Below, piece after piece: positions 25,912 through 36,800 of a DNA stretch of 64,000 nt. Origin of the DNA: Mytilus trossulus (taxonomy: Eukaryota > Mollusca > Bivalvia > Mytilida > Mytilidae). Every line of letters begins with the position of its first letter. Within the stretch, counting starts at the first letter, position 1. Position numbers and translations under genes: made by a program. The DNA is taken from the NCBI RefSeq assembly GCF_036588685.1, contig NC_086381.1, positions 47,615,431 to 47,679,430 of the forward strand, read 5' to 3'. Under the pieces are notes generated by a model that saw nothing but the letters and a program-made list of their open reading frames with translations, did not search any database and was not told where the DNA came from.

Positions 25912-26218
25912 ATGGTATCTCAAAATAAATACGGGAACCATAATTGTCATTATTTTACTAACAACTCTGTTCTACCTGAACCTACCTGGAAGGTCATAGG
26001 TTTTATTTCTCTTTTGTGTATCGTTTTCTGTGCAATATCTTACACGATGATTTATACACCTACTTCCCAAAGAAGGCTCAGAGCTAGAGTACTTGTTAGA
26101 AAAAGCAAAGATTTCACAGCAAACAATAGCAGAATATTCATGGAAAGTAATGAGACAAAACACATAACAACACATAGAAATTCAGTGGATTTCACCAGTT
26201 CAACTTTTAAACCTGAAA
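25912..26218 (+). CDS. Membrane-anchor exon of C1GALT1-like copy B
   Basis: Codes for 102 residues plus one base. It starts with a hydrophilic tail, then one hydrophobic segment (WKVIGFISLLCIVFCAISY, about 26-44 and slightly beyond), then a basic stem with RRLRARVLVRK and several N-linked sequons (NNS, NET). This is the usual layout of a Golgi glycosyltransferase N-terminus. A consensus donor AAA|GTAAGT ends it at 26218; the reading frame continues to 26559, but that tail enters a repeat with GTCC runs and is intronic. A polypyrimidine acceptor ends at 25901, ten bases before the ATG, suggesting an upstream non-coding exon. Confidence 0.72.
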
Positions 26219-29200
26219 GTAAGTACACCATATATTATTTTCTAGAGGACAAGAAAAAATTAAAAAAAAACCGAGTAAATACCAAGTTACCGTCACAGGA
26301 TAATTTCACTGATATTGTTTTTGACTTTTTAGCTAAAATTCGGAATACATGGTTTATCCATGAAGGGTCCATACAACTATTATGCACCACTTATTGCCTT
26401 ATGTTTTACTGTCTTTGCGTCTGCCCTTCCGATGTACCGTCCGTCCGTCCGTCGTACCGTCCATCTGTCCCGCTTCATGTTGGAAGTTCTTGGTCAAGGC
26501 AGTTTTTGATGAAGTTGAAGTTCAATCAACTTGGAACTTATTACACATGTTCCCTATGATATCATCTATGCAATTTTAATACCAAAGTAGTAAGTTCGGT
26601 AAGGGCCATATTTGGCCCCAATTATAAAGTTCATTGTTTCAAGATAATAAATGCTTAAAGTTGCCTTACAGACATGTAAGAAATTTAAACAGAACTGTTT
26701 TTGTCAAAGTTTAATTCCAACACGTTGATTTTTACATCCCAAAAAAGTCAAGATAAGGGATTTTGGTGAAATTTGACAATACCAGCTAGATTTAAACCAA
26801 ATAAAGGACCAGGAAACATAGAGCGCAGGCGTCGACAAGCTTAAGATTCAAATAAGGCATGTGAAATGTTTTCACCAGCATTTTTTTAAAAGATCTTTGT
26901 TGTCGACGTATGTGCTCTATGTTTCCTGTCCAATGATTTATGGAAATTCACCCATTTTCATTGATTTTTTCGTGAAAAAACAATAATAGTACAATTTGTG
27001 ACGTCATAATGAAACGCAGAAACGTAAAATTTTTAACAAAATGGTTGATATCCTAGCTAGTCAATGTATTGGCTATAATTAAGCGTGATATTGGTCGATA
27101 AATCCGAATTTTAAATTTACGCAAGAAAACGGGGCTATTTTAGGACCTTATCGAAATACTCCTTTAATGTTTAAGTCTACAACAAACTTTTAAGTACTCC
27201 TTCTTGGTAAAACCTTCAAAAAGATTCATGAGATGACTTCCGTTCGATAACGTGTTGTAAGAAACTATGAACAATTATTATGATTAAAGTAAGTTTCATG
27301 TTTATGTTTGATAACAGGCAAGTACATGTAAGTGGGTGTCTTCTTCGAGGTCTGCGTTTTCCTTATCAATTATAAAAAGGAACTAATTGGTCTTCTGCAA
27401 ACATTTACATTTTGTAGGTTGCGTCTTTTGACATTATTTAAAATGAAACTAAAACAAGGTTAATGCTTCATAAACATACAACCAATGCAAGAACTGATCT
27501 ATTCAAAATTGATTGTGAGATTAGTGAAATAATGTAAACTGAAGCAACACAACTAAAAGGGTAAAAAATATAGAGATTTCACTAAAGCTATCAATAAAGG
27601 ACTTGAACGAAAGAGATGAAATATGTTTAATTATGAATATTATTTGAAGTCTAGTAAAATAGATATCTTCGAATGTCTGCATAAACTAGAGGTCCATATA
27701 TGAAATGAGTTCTTTTTTTTATCCTTGAACCTACAAAAAAAATACCAAAACATTTCCTGTCTAACAAAATAATTAGATCAAGAATGGAAATGGGGAATGT
27801 GTAAAAGACACAACAGTCTGACCAAAGAGCAGATAAAGCATATGACCACGAATGGGTATTCATCACAGCGAGAGAGAAAAAACCGCACACGAGGGCTGGC
27901 TTCAGTTGGCCTCTTTACAAAAATGTGTACTAGTTCAACGAAAATGGTCGTTACACTATCAACACCGAAACATAGAAATAAACTTGAATTTGACCAGACT
28001 TATAAACCCCAGATGTCTCTGGCTTGGAACAGGCACAAACAATACGGCGGGACAGAACAAGGTACTTCTAGCCAACTATTTCTGATTTGTGTAATTTACA
28101 CTATTTCTATGAACGTAAAACCTAAAGCCATCGAACCTTCATAAGTGACCAACACTATATTTGTGGTTTGTTTATGGTATATGTTAGCAAAATTGCTACA
28201 TGAACGTTTTTTTTTCGAGGAATAATTGATGTTTTAAATTGGAAAAAAATTCCATGCAATACAAATAGGTGGTGCTTAACTTTTGGCGGACTGTGTATAT
28301 TTATACTTGTATTTATATTTCTTCATGTTTGTAAAGTGATTGGTTTTTGTTTTTGTTTTAAGAAGTTTTAGATATATAATTTCAGATTGTTATCTATAAG
28401 CATCTATATTACATGAAAACAAATATGTAACTCCGGTAACTCCGGTACTACATTATTAGCATTTAGAAGAGTTTATACTCGAGGACAACGTGAGTTCAGA
28501 CAACTGGAAGGGTCATTAAAAGATTTCCTACGTATTTTTTCACTTCATTTAACTAAGAAAATCATGCTAATAATGTTATCAAATTTTTTTTTTTAATGAT
28601 TTTTAACTGAATTTAAATATCGAATATCAAATTTATAACGAACCGGCTGCTAACTTCACATCCATGAATTTCTATACTTTATCATGGTTAATGTTATTGT
28701 ATGTATTTCCATCGGTAAAATCTAACAATTTTATGTGCATTCATATTTTAGAAACTGATGGACCTCAGAGCGTGCATATACGCATTTTGTGCTGGATAAT
28801 GACGTGTCCAAATAATTTACACTTATTTGCTATCCACGTTAAAAATACTTGGGGAAAACGCTGTGACATTTTGTTATTTATGAGCTCTAAGCAGGATAAG
28901 GATTTTCCAGCGATAGGTCTTGATACACAAGAGGGGCGTAATCATTTGACTGGTAAAGCCATGCAAGCATGGCGGTATGTGTATGAACATTACAGAGATA
29001 AAGCTGACTGGTTCCTTAAGGCAGATGATGACACTTACGTCATTGTAGAAAATCTGCAATATGTATTGAAGGATTATAATACAAGTGAACCTATTTTCTT
29101 TGGACAAAGCTTTGTTAAACCTGATATTAAACAACCTTTCAACTCAGGAGGACCGGGCTATGTTTTGAGTAAAGAGGCATTAATGAGACTCGGAACAAGA

Positions 29201-31681
29201 GGAAACAGTAGTGAAGCATGCAAGCAAGATGGCCACTCTGAAGATGTTAACGTTTCTAAATGCTTACTTAAATTCGGAGTCAAAATTGGAAATACATTAG
29301 ATAAGCAACTTCGGACGAGGTTTCATCATTTGCCTATAGACAATTACCTATTTGGGGCATACCCTACGTGGTATTATACATACAACACAAGGACGCCTAG
29401 CAAGGTAACTCATATATATTGGTAAATTAAACCAAAAGGCAGATGTAGAATTTACATTAGAGAGACGAGAACTTAAACAAATAATATCAAAGCAAACCCA
29501 CCAAGTAACAAAAAAGGCCTTAACTGGAAGGTCAAAGGTGGAGTTTATTTTGTTGTTGTTTAAGCATACAATAAAGCGATAGATTTTTTACATTGGTTCT
29601 ATTCTATCTAAAATTAGGAATATGTGATATGATTGACAATAAAACAAACAATAGGTAAATATTAAAATAACTGTTAAAAATAACTAACAGATTTTGACTT
29701 CTAATATGACATGCACATTATCTAATGCTGAGTTCACACGTAATTCGAATTCGAATCGCATTAACTAATTCGAATTAGTTTAATTCGCATTAGTTTAATT
29801 CGCATTAGAAACGTTTAAAGTCCTAACGTCAATTCTAATTCGAATTGGAATACGCGTCAAATTCGCTTTTCTGTCCTATAAACGACGTTCACTTTTAATT
29901 CGGATTAACAAAAACTTATTTCTATAAACGACGTTCACTTTCAATTCGAATTAAAAAAAGAAGAGTGTGTGAACGCGATTAGCGAATTCGATTCGCATTC
30001 GATTCGAATTCAATTCGAATTATATGAACGTGTGAACGAGGCATTATACAATGTATGACATGCACATTAACTAATATTACAGGCACATTAACACATGACT
30101 TGGTCCAATAAGCTAGATATTTAATTGTATTGGTCTCTAAACATTACTTATATTTATTAAGATCAGTACCGTGTATAGTAATTTATAGAAGGAAATCAAC
30201 TGAAAATACACTGTTGACAAACACAAATATGGGTTTGGTTTTTCCTCATTGATAAAGATCGTTAGGTGACTTTGTAAACTTCTATGTATTTAATTTTGGT
30301 CGCTGGTTGACAGTTGTCTCTTTACGATCATATCACATCTTTGTATATTAATGATTACTAGTAAACCATTATAAATTAAAAACAAGGCCCTTTGCTTCAA
30401 AACTATAAAAGCGTACTAAACACATTGAATTTTCTGATGAATTTTACACTTTAATATCAACCGTTGTATTATTACATAATGTCATTTGATCTTTTGGGGA
30501 CAACGGCTTCCGTGTTGTACACGTATCAGTAGTCCAATAACTATAAAATTGAGAATGGAAATGGAGAATGTGGCAAACAGGCAACAACCCGACCATAGAA
30601 TAAACACCAGCAGAAGGTCACCAATAGGTCTTCAATGCTGCGAGAAAATCCCGCACCCGGAGGCGTCCTTCAGCTGGCCCCTAAAAATATATATAGCACA
30701 AGCCAGTCACCAATGAGATTGTGCGTTCGAAACCCACACGGGGTAGGGTCAATCGACTCCCAATCTTAATTGACTAGCACAGTAGTCTCGCTAAATTGAG
30801 TACCAAGACTATTCGGATTAATACCTATGTAGGGACAAATCGTCATTTAACAGGTTATCATATGCATAACTTTGATAAATTGTTGATTGTTGATTGCTAA
30901 TTATTCAGTATATATAGCAAATATTTCATGCATATTGTGGACAAGAATAAGTTTACTTAAAACACAAAATTTACGTTGGTATTCCTGTAATAGAGACCGT
31001 CTGGGAAGAAGTTTTAGGAAATTTGGACTACCTCTGCAACAGGCGAACTATCTATCCGTCAAATAGTATTTGTAATGGTTCTTAGCATGCAAAGAGTGTC
31101 ACACTCTCGTTACACGAGGCATTGTACTTAACATCCGATTTTTAATGGACGAAGCTACGTTCACCCCACTCGGACAAAATGGACGCTGAGCTACATGTAT
31201 GAGAAGGGTTTACTGTCGGTCGGAAGAATACCAAAGAGACCATAAATCTATCCTTAGGTGATCACTAAACATCATTTGAATATCCAATCTTAAATTTGAA
31301 ATACCTTACATGCATTGCAGATAACAAAGTTACAACTCTTATACCTCATGTTAAGCATAATATATTGGCTGCCACAAGTGAGCAACATGAAAACCGCTAA
31401 CATGACTCAAAACAGGCTAGCAGTCAAGAACAAAAACTACACGCAGACTAGACAACAGGTTCTAAATTGATTTAACAAAATATGTGACGACTCTTTAAAT
31501 TCGTTTTCAATTTTTAAAACTTACAATAGCAGTCATCTTTTTTTTATTACAGGGCCCAGACAGTATGAGTGATTATGTCATATCATTTCACTATGTTAAA
31601 CCAGATTTGATGCATATCATGGATTTTTTCATATATCATATGAAACTATACAACATCCACTCGAGCAGACAGTCTTTATGA
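25912..31681 (+). CDS. C1GALT1-like core-1 beta-1,3-galactosyltransferase, copy B (complete)
   Basis: Predicted Golgi type II membrane enzyme that extends O-GalNAc with beta-1,3-galactose (GT31). Model: exon 25912-26218 (phase 1 donor GTAAGT), exon 28752-29404 (acceptor TTTTAG; donor GTAACT, phase 0), exon 31553-31681. Joined length is 362 codons, close to the 363 residues of human C1GALT1. Domains: cytoplasmic tail about 1-26, one transmembrane anchor about 28-48, a stem to about 103, then RILCWIMT, HVKNTWGKRC, WFLKADDDTYV (DDD at 194-196), SGGPGYVLSKEAL, EDVNVSKCL and SDYVISFHY. The core is well conserved with copy A by eye. The joining of the anchor exon to the catalytic exon is inferred from matching phase, type II topology, order and total length; transcripts have not been seen. 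The C-terminus is shorter and less conserved than copy A (HMKLYN instead of HLRPYG). Confidence 0.85.
26590..27160 (+). repeat. GGCCATATTTGGCCCC-family repeat with hairpin
   Basis: Signature AGGGCCATATTTGGCCCC at about 26602. Inverted arms around GGAAACATAGAGC (26813-26845) and GCTCTATGTTTCC (26895-26930). Lies in intron 1 of C1GALT1-like copy B. Confidence 0.6.
27781..27913 (+). repeat. SINE-like repeat, GGAAATGGGGAATGTG family
   Basis: GAATGGAAATGGGGAATGTG, GCGAGAGAGAAAAAACCGCA and GGCTTCAGTTGGCCTCT. In intron 1 of copy B. Confidence 0.6.
28752..29404 (+). CDS. Catalytic exon of C1GALT1-like copy B
   Basis: 653 bases, phase 1 in and phase 0 out. Holds HVKNTWGKRC, KADDDTYV, SGGPGYVLSKEAL and EDVNVSKCL. 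The in-frame ATG at 28664 and its hydrophobic run upstream of the TTTTAG acceptor look like a signal peptide but are probably intron read-through, because copy A has an acceptor of the same phase at the same place. Confidence 0.85.
29724..30046. mobile_element. MITE with GTTCACACGT ends and AATTCGAATT subterminal repeats
   Basis: Inverted ends AATGCTGAGTTCACACGT and ACGTGTGAACGAGGCATT. The interior is a dense series of AATTCGAATT and GATTCGAAT motifs. Lies in intron 2 of C1GALT1-like copy B. Confidence 0.75.
30551..30690 (+). repeat. SINE-like repeat, GGAAATGGGGAATGTG family
   Basis: GAGAATGGAAATGGAGAATG, GCGAGAAAATCCCGCACCCG and CCTTCAGCTGGCCCCTA. In intron 2 of copy B. Confidence 0.6.
31553..31681 (+). 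CDS. C-terminal exon of C1GALT1-like copy B
   Basis: 42 codons plus TGA following a TTTTTTTTATTACAG acceptor. It reads SMSDYVISFHY and MDFFIYHMKLY, homologous to the end of copy A. GPDSM replaces the cysteine-containing segment found in vertebrate C1GALT1. Confidence 0.83.
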   Translation, partial: GPDSMSDYVISFHYVKPDLMHIMDFFIYHMKLYNIHSSRQSL

Positions 31682-31882
31682 CACTGATCATAACGTCATT
31701 ATTTCGTTCTGTTTGATAACTTTTATACTATTTATAGTCAAATATATAATAATCACCAGAATATTATAGGACTTTTGTAATTGATGATTTTTTTTTAAAT
31801 GATCTCTTGTTGTTATCGTCTGTTATTCGTTTTTTTTATGTTTGTTTTGTACCAATTTAATGTTGTCATCTTGTTTTCTAAA

Positions 31883-31888
31883 AATAAA
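31883..31888 (+). terminator. Candidate polyadenylation signal for copy B
   Basis: AATAAA about 200 bases after the copy B stop, followed by T-rich sequence. It is the first canonical hexamer downstream of the stop. Confidence 0.5.
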
Positions 31889-32124
31889 ACGGTATTTTAA
31901 ACTAATTTATTCATTTTTTGACATCCTTAACATGAGTGAGACATTTGCCACTGGATGTATATTATTATTACGAAAACTATTATAAATATATATATCGATG
32001 AACATTTACATTTTTTATTATATGTTTATCTGTGTATAATTTAAATAGATTAGACTGTTTGGTTTCCTGTTCAAACAGTTTCACACTTACTCTAGTAATT
32101 TTTCGGACCCTTTACAGATTGCTG

Positions 32125-32256
32125 TTCAGTGTGAGCCAAAGCTCCATGTTGAAGGCCGTATCATGACCGATAGATGGTTTACTTTTATTATGTGTGACTT
32201 GGATGGAGAGTTTTCTCATTAGCACTCATACCACGTCGTCCTTTATCTATTTTGGT
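32125..32256 (-). repeat. SINE-like repeat, same family
   Basis: TTGAAGGCCGTATCATGACC and GGATGGAGAGTTTTCTCATT, between C1GALT1-like copy B and the fucosidase. Confidence 0.6.
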
Positions 32257-33519
32257 GTATTTGCGTGTTATATACTCCCTGTTATTCGTTTTAGCTAATA
32301 CTAAGTAACAAATTCAATTGTTATTTAGAAGTCATCAGAAAACCCAATGGTTTACGTAATTTCTTTTGTTTCACTAAGGTCATGTGGATCACGACCACAC
32401 ATACGTCTTCGAAAGACGATATCGTTTTTAAATATGTTCTTATATTCTGGGAATGCCGCGCGAATTTATACTTAGGAGGCATACAATAAGTAAGTATTAA
32501 GTAAGTACTAAGTAATTTTTATTGGCGTGAAATCCAAAATTACAGGATTGATACCAAGACAATACAAAACATACAAACATATATATAATACCAAATTCAT
32601 AAACATTGTATATTTATATGAGGAGGTGGTACCACAAAGTTATTAAGTACTTAATAAAGCATTTCTAGAAATGTACATGTCGCATTTAAAATTTAACAAG
32701 AATTCTAATTATATCAGTCTCACCATTGCTCACCACACGTATACAAAAATTTAAATCTTTCTTCATTAGTCATATTTAAAAAAGATGGAACTATTTCACT
32801 AAATTTGGAAACCAATTGCATGGTCTCTTGTATGGCAATAAAGCTCCCATTTTTTAGGGTATATTTTTGCGACAGTCATGATACACAAATTCGATTCAGT
32901 AAATACATTTTTCAGTTTTGAGAGAGAACCTTCTGAAATACAATATTCCAATATCAGCAATTCTTGTAGTAGCAATCATTGTTTCTATACATACATATAT
33001 ATACATGATAAAGAAAGAAACAATTTTTTTTTGTAATGTGCCTAATATCATTATCAGATGTGTATATGTATATTTCTTCCTTGTTTAATAATACATGTCT
33101 TTTTTTTCATACATGTACAAATGTATAACACATGACATACATGTATATCATATTATATTACTGTAGTAGCTTAATTTACAATATAATAATGATTCAAAAT
33201 CTTAATACTTTCATCGATTTCATTTGACCAATTACAACAATCGATTCGAACAGTTATTTTTAGATTTAAATATCAGGTTCCTATAATGTTTATGGTTAGT
33301 TGATTTTCTGTCTTTATTAGTGAGTTCGGTTCATATGACTATATCTATTTTTAGTCATATAGATGTCCGCTAATTCATTGTACTGTTGCGGAAATTCATC
33401 ATTGTATGATTTGGAAAATAACACTTGCAGTTTAATCCGCCAAGGATAATTTTGTTCGTTTGAGAAACTGATGGTAGTGTAAATTGCTAGGCAACATAGA
33501 CAACGCCATTTGCTAAGAC

Positions 33520-33872
33520 ATGCATGTAAATATTGGAATTTACGTAACTTTGATTTTGCTCCTCGTTTGCATTGTCCAGACTTCAAGTAAAAAATATGAA
33601 CCAAACTGGGAGTCTATAGACTCACGACCTCTGCCTGGCTGGTTTGATGATTCCAAAGTCGGTATTTTGATTCATTGGGGTGTGTTTTCCGTGCCTTCGA
33701 TCTTGTCAGAATGGTTCTGGTACCAGTGGAAGACAAAGACCCCCGTTCTGGTTGATTTCATGAAAGAGAATTATCGACCTGATTTCACCTACCCAGACTT
33801 TGCACCACAATTAACAGCAGAATTTTTCAATGCAGAAGAATGGGCGAATTTGTTGAAGCTTTCAGGAGCCAA
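33520..33872 (+). CDS. FUCA1: Fucosidase exon 1
   Basis: Start ATG, hydrophobic signal ([14 protein letters not shown]), then residues to 117 and two bases of Lys118. Contains the HWG motif. Donor GTAAGT at 33873. Confidence 0.94.
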
Positions 33873-36800
33873 GTAAGTAAAATTAATACTGTACAGGGTA
33901 CTATACATATATAAAGAAAATCAATAATCGTCATAGTTTATAATACACATGTGTACTTCAATGCACTAAACCAAGTTATTTGTTATTTCAACCTGGTGCA
34001 AATTACAAAATTAGTCATGTGTGCGCATGCTTATGATTTAAAGACACGGAAAAAAAATGCAATTGAGCCTCTATATTCTATAGTTTTGAGGTAAATCAGT
34101 GTCTTCTTCCATTTCCATTTTCATTTTAATCAGTGTTGTTTCTACCAAAGAGTTGAAGCTGTGGATAAAGATTGGCCCTCTGTTCGGAATGTGATTTGTA
34201 CGACGACCCCTAATCCCGGTTAAAGTATTATACATTTTACAAATTTAATCTTTTGGTGTTCATTTAGATTTATTATTTTTGAAACTAGGGGGATTAATAA
34301 AAAAGAAGATGTGGTATGATTGTCAATGAGACAACTTTCCACAAGAGACCAAAATGATACAAAAATTAACAACTATAGATCACCGTACGGCCTTCAACAA
34401 TGAACAAAGCGCATACATGCATTTAGATATATAAAACATACAACTAGATGTAAGTCGATACTCTCAGATCATAGTCGAGTATTCAGTTACATGTTTAAAT
34501 TATTCATTATATATATATATATTATTCTTTACAATCAATAACTTATCTAGGTCTTGCCACATCTTTAAAGTTAAAACCTTTCCATATGCAATGTCTTTTT
34601 AATTTGTTTCATTCTACAAAAAAATGTGGTGTAAACACGACTACATTTCTCAGTTATTATAATTTATATTTAAAATACCTTTTTATTATGTAATAATGAA
34701 CCTTAAATAAACCATATACTTCCTGTCTATAATAATGTACTGGCTTTTAAACTTCATGCATGATTAAACCGGTTGTCTTTTATCATGTTTATAGGTTGAT
34801 AAATTCGTCATTGTTCTTTAAAAATATAATACAGACGGTCAGGAAAATACCACAGGTTTTATAATATAAATAAACTTTAAGGACATGGTCAAGTATAGTA
34901 GGCGTGATTGCGTTTTTGTATAAATTGAAAACTAAAATTCAATACCATTATAAATTTTGCAATGACAAACCAATGACATGGATGGTCCTGGCACCGACCA
35001 CAATTTTAAACTTGTATATATTTATTTACTTTTCGGTTTTGTTGATCACAACTTGTACAGCACCTGCACTTTATGACACAACATCAGCGTGATAGTATTT
35101 TTCCGTTGCTGATTAACGAAAGAAGAAGATGGAGAGGGGCATATCTATAACTTTGTCCTTTCATTTGTGAACTGAAATTCAAACTCTTGAGGAAGTGAGT
35201 TTGAAGCCCGGTCGTTGCAGGTTCGACTTTTATCGTAGTTGCTATGGAGTCCTGTGCTTCAGTCCGGTGCTCCGGCTAAATTGCCGGGCTTCCTGAACCA
35301 AAATTACATGTGTATAGGCAAATGTGCTAAAAGGGGGCATTTAGCAACAATAAATAATCGCTCATCAATCAAAAGTCGAAAGAAATAAACCGTCCCCTTC
35401 TTGCCTTATAAGATATCTAAGCGCAATTATTTGAAACTTGGGAAAAATACATATTGAGTGAATTTGAACTGGAAGACACTAATTCAATATACATCGTTTT
35501 TTAGTTGAATATTTACAACATTTACATTGTAGGTATGTAGTATTAGTTGCTAAGCACCATGAAGGTTATACCATGTGGCCTTCTAACTATTCCTGGAACT
35601 GGAACAGCATGGATGTCGGCCCTAAAAGAGATATTGTTGGTATGGTTTTCCAATTGAAAACATGTCTTTAATCATCATTGAATTATAACAGAATCATAGA
35701 AATAAATGTGTAATTCAGTTTGTTACCAAGGGATTGCTACATTTTTTTACATAGTTTGCATGAAATGAAAGGAGATGTGGAGTATGTCGTATTACAATGC
35801 AAAATGGATGTTTATTTTATATCATAAAATTTTGTTTTCTGTCAAAAGGTGAAAATAATCAAATAATACCGTGTTTATCGCTTTCTATGAATACGATATG
35901 TTCACAATGTATATTGGGTTACATGCAACAAGGTATCGTGAGAATGAGTTAACATGGCATTGTGAGAGCTGGTCATATACAAATTCAGAGTAAGGAGGAC
36001 CGCAAATGCAAGACTCGTAACATAATGTCTCTATTATGAGCAAACAATGTGACCATTTAAAGCTCTTTATAAATGACAAACTATAACTGGTTAAAAGAAA
36101 ACTTGATTTTCAGTAACTGTGAGTACTCTCAGATCTGTACTTGCTGTCATTTTGTTGTTGGGATGTACAAGTACCCGGCCACGTCAACTCTTGTGTTTTT
36201 AATAGAAGTATTTCTATTTGTATCTATCTGATATTTTATATTCGGTGGCTAAAAATGTAGTAGAACATGAATTAAGTTTAGCACAAACTGGAACATGCAA
36301 TAAATGTATTTGCTTTAGGATTTCAGACCTCTATCTGAAATGAAAATATAAAATCAGATAATTTCATATTTGTGTGCTTTGCTTTATTTCAGGTGAGGTT
36401 GCAGACGCCATTAGGAAGAATACAGACATGCATTTTGGACTTTACCACTCCTTGTTCGAATGGTTCAATCCAATATTTGAGCAAGATAGAGCTAATGGTT
36501 TCAAAACACAAGATTTTGTTTCTGTAAGTTTTTTTAAACTTGATTTTACACGAAAGCCAATGTCCATCAGACAGAGTTCACCTGACCTCGACCTCATTTT
36601 ATGGATCAGTGATCAAGGTCAAAGTTACGTGATTAGGTCGGATTCTCAAATATAAGCAGTAGGGGAACTCTATTTGGTGTATGGGATGATTATAATGAGT
36701 ACATGTCAGTCTAACAGGTTTCGACTAACCTTGACCTCGTTTTTATGGTTCATTGATCAACGTTACGTTTTTGTGTTTTTTTTTCTGTTTATAAAATACC

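Noticed and set aside
26219..26559. ORF extension beyond the copy B anchor exon
   Set aside because: It runs past a consensus GTAAGT donor into a GTCC microsatellite repeat; low complexity and no family similarity.
27797..28144. 115-codon ORF in intron 1 of copy B
   Set aside because: Its first half is a SINE-like repeat that also occurs at 10105 and 30551 in other frames.
28664..28751. ATG plus hydrophobic stretch in frame with the copy B catalytic exon, looking like a signal peptide
   Set aside because: It lies upstream of a splice acceptor whose phase and position match copy A, and a proper type II anchor exon exists at 25912.
29750..30010. Clustered GAATTC-type sites as a possible cloning artefact
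   Set aside because: They are part of a symmetrical MITE with inverted ends; no vector sequence is seen.
33317..33604. 95-codon minus-strand ORF
   Set aside because: It overlaps fucosidase exon 1 on the other strand, and the exon has clear GH29 homology.
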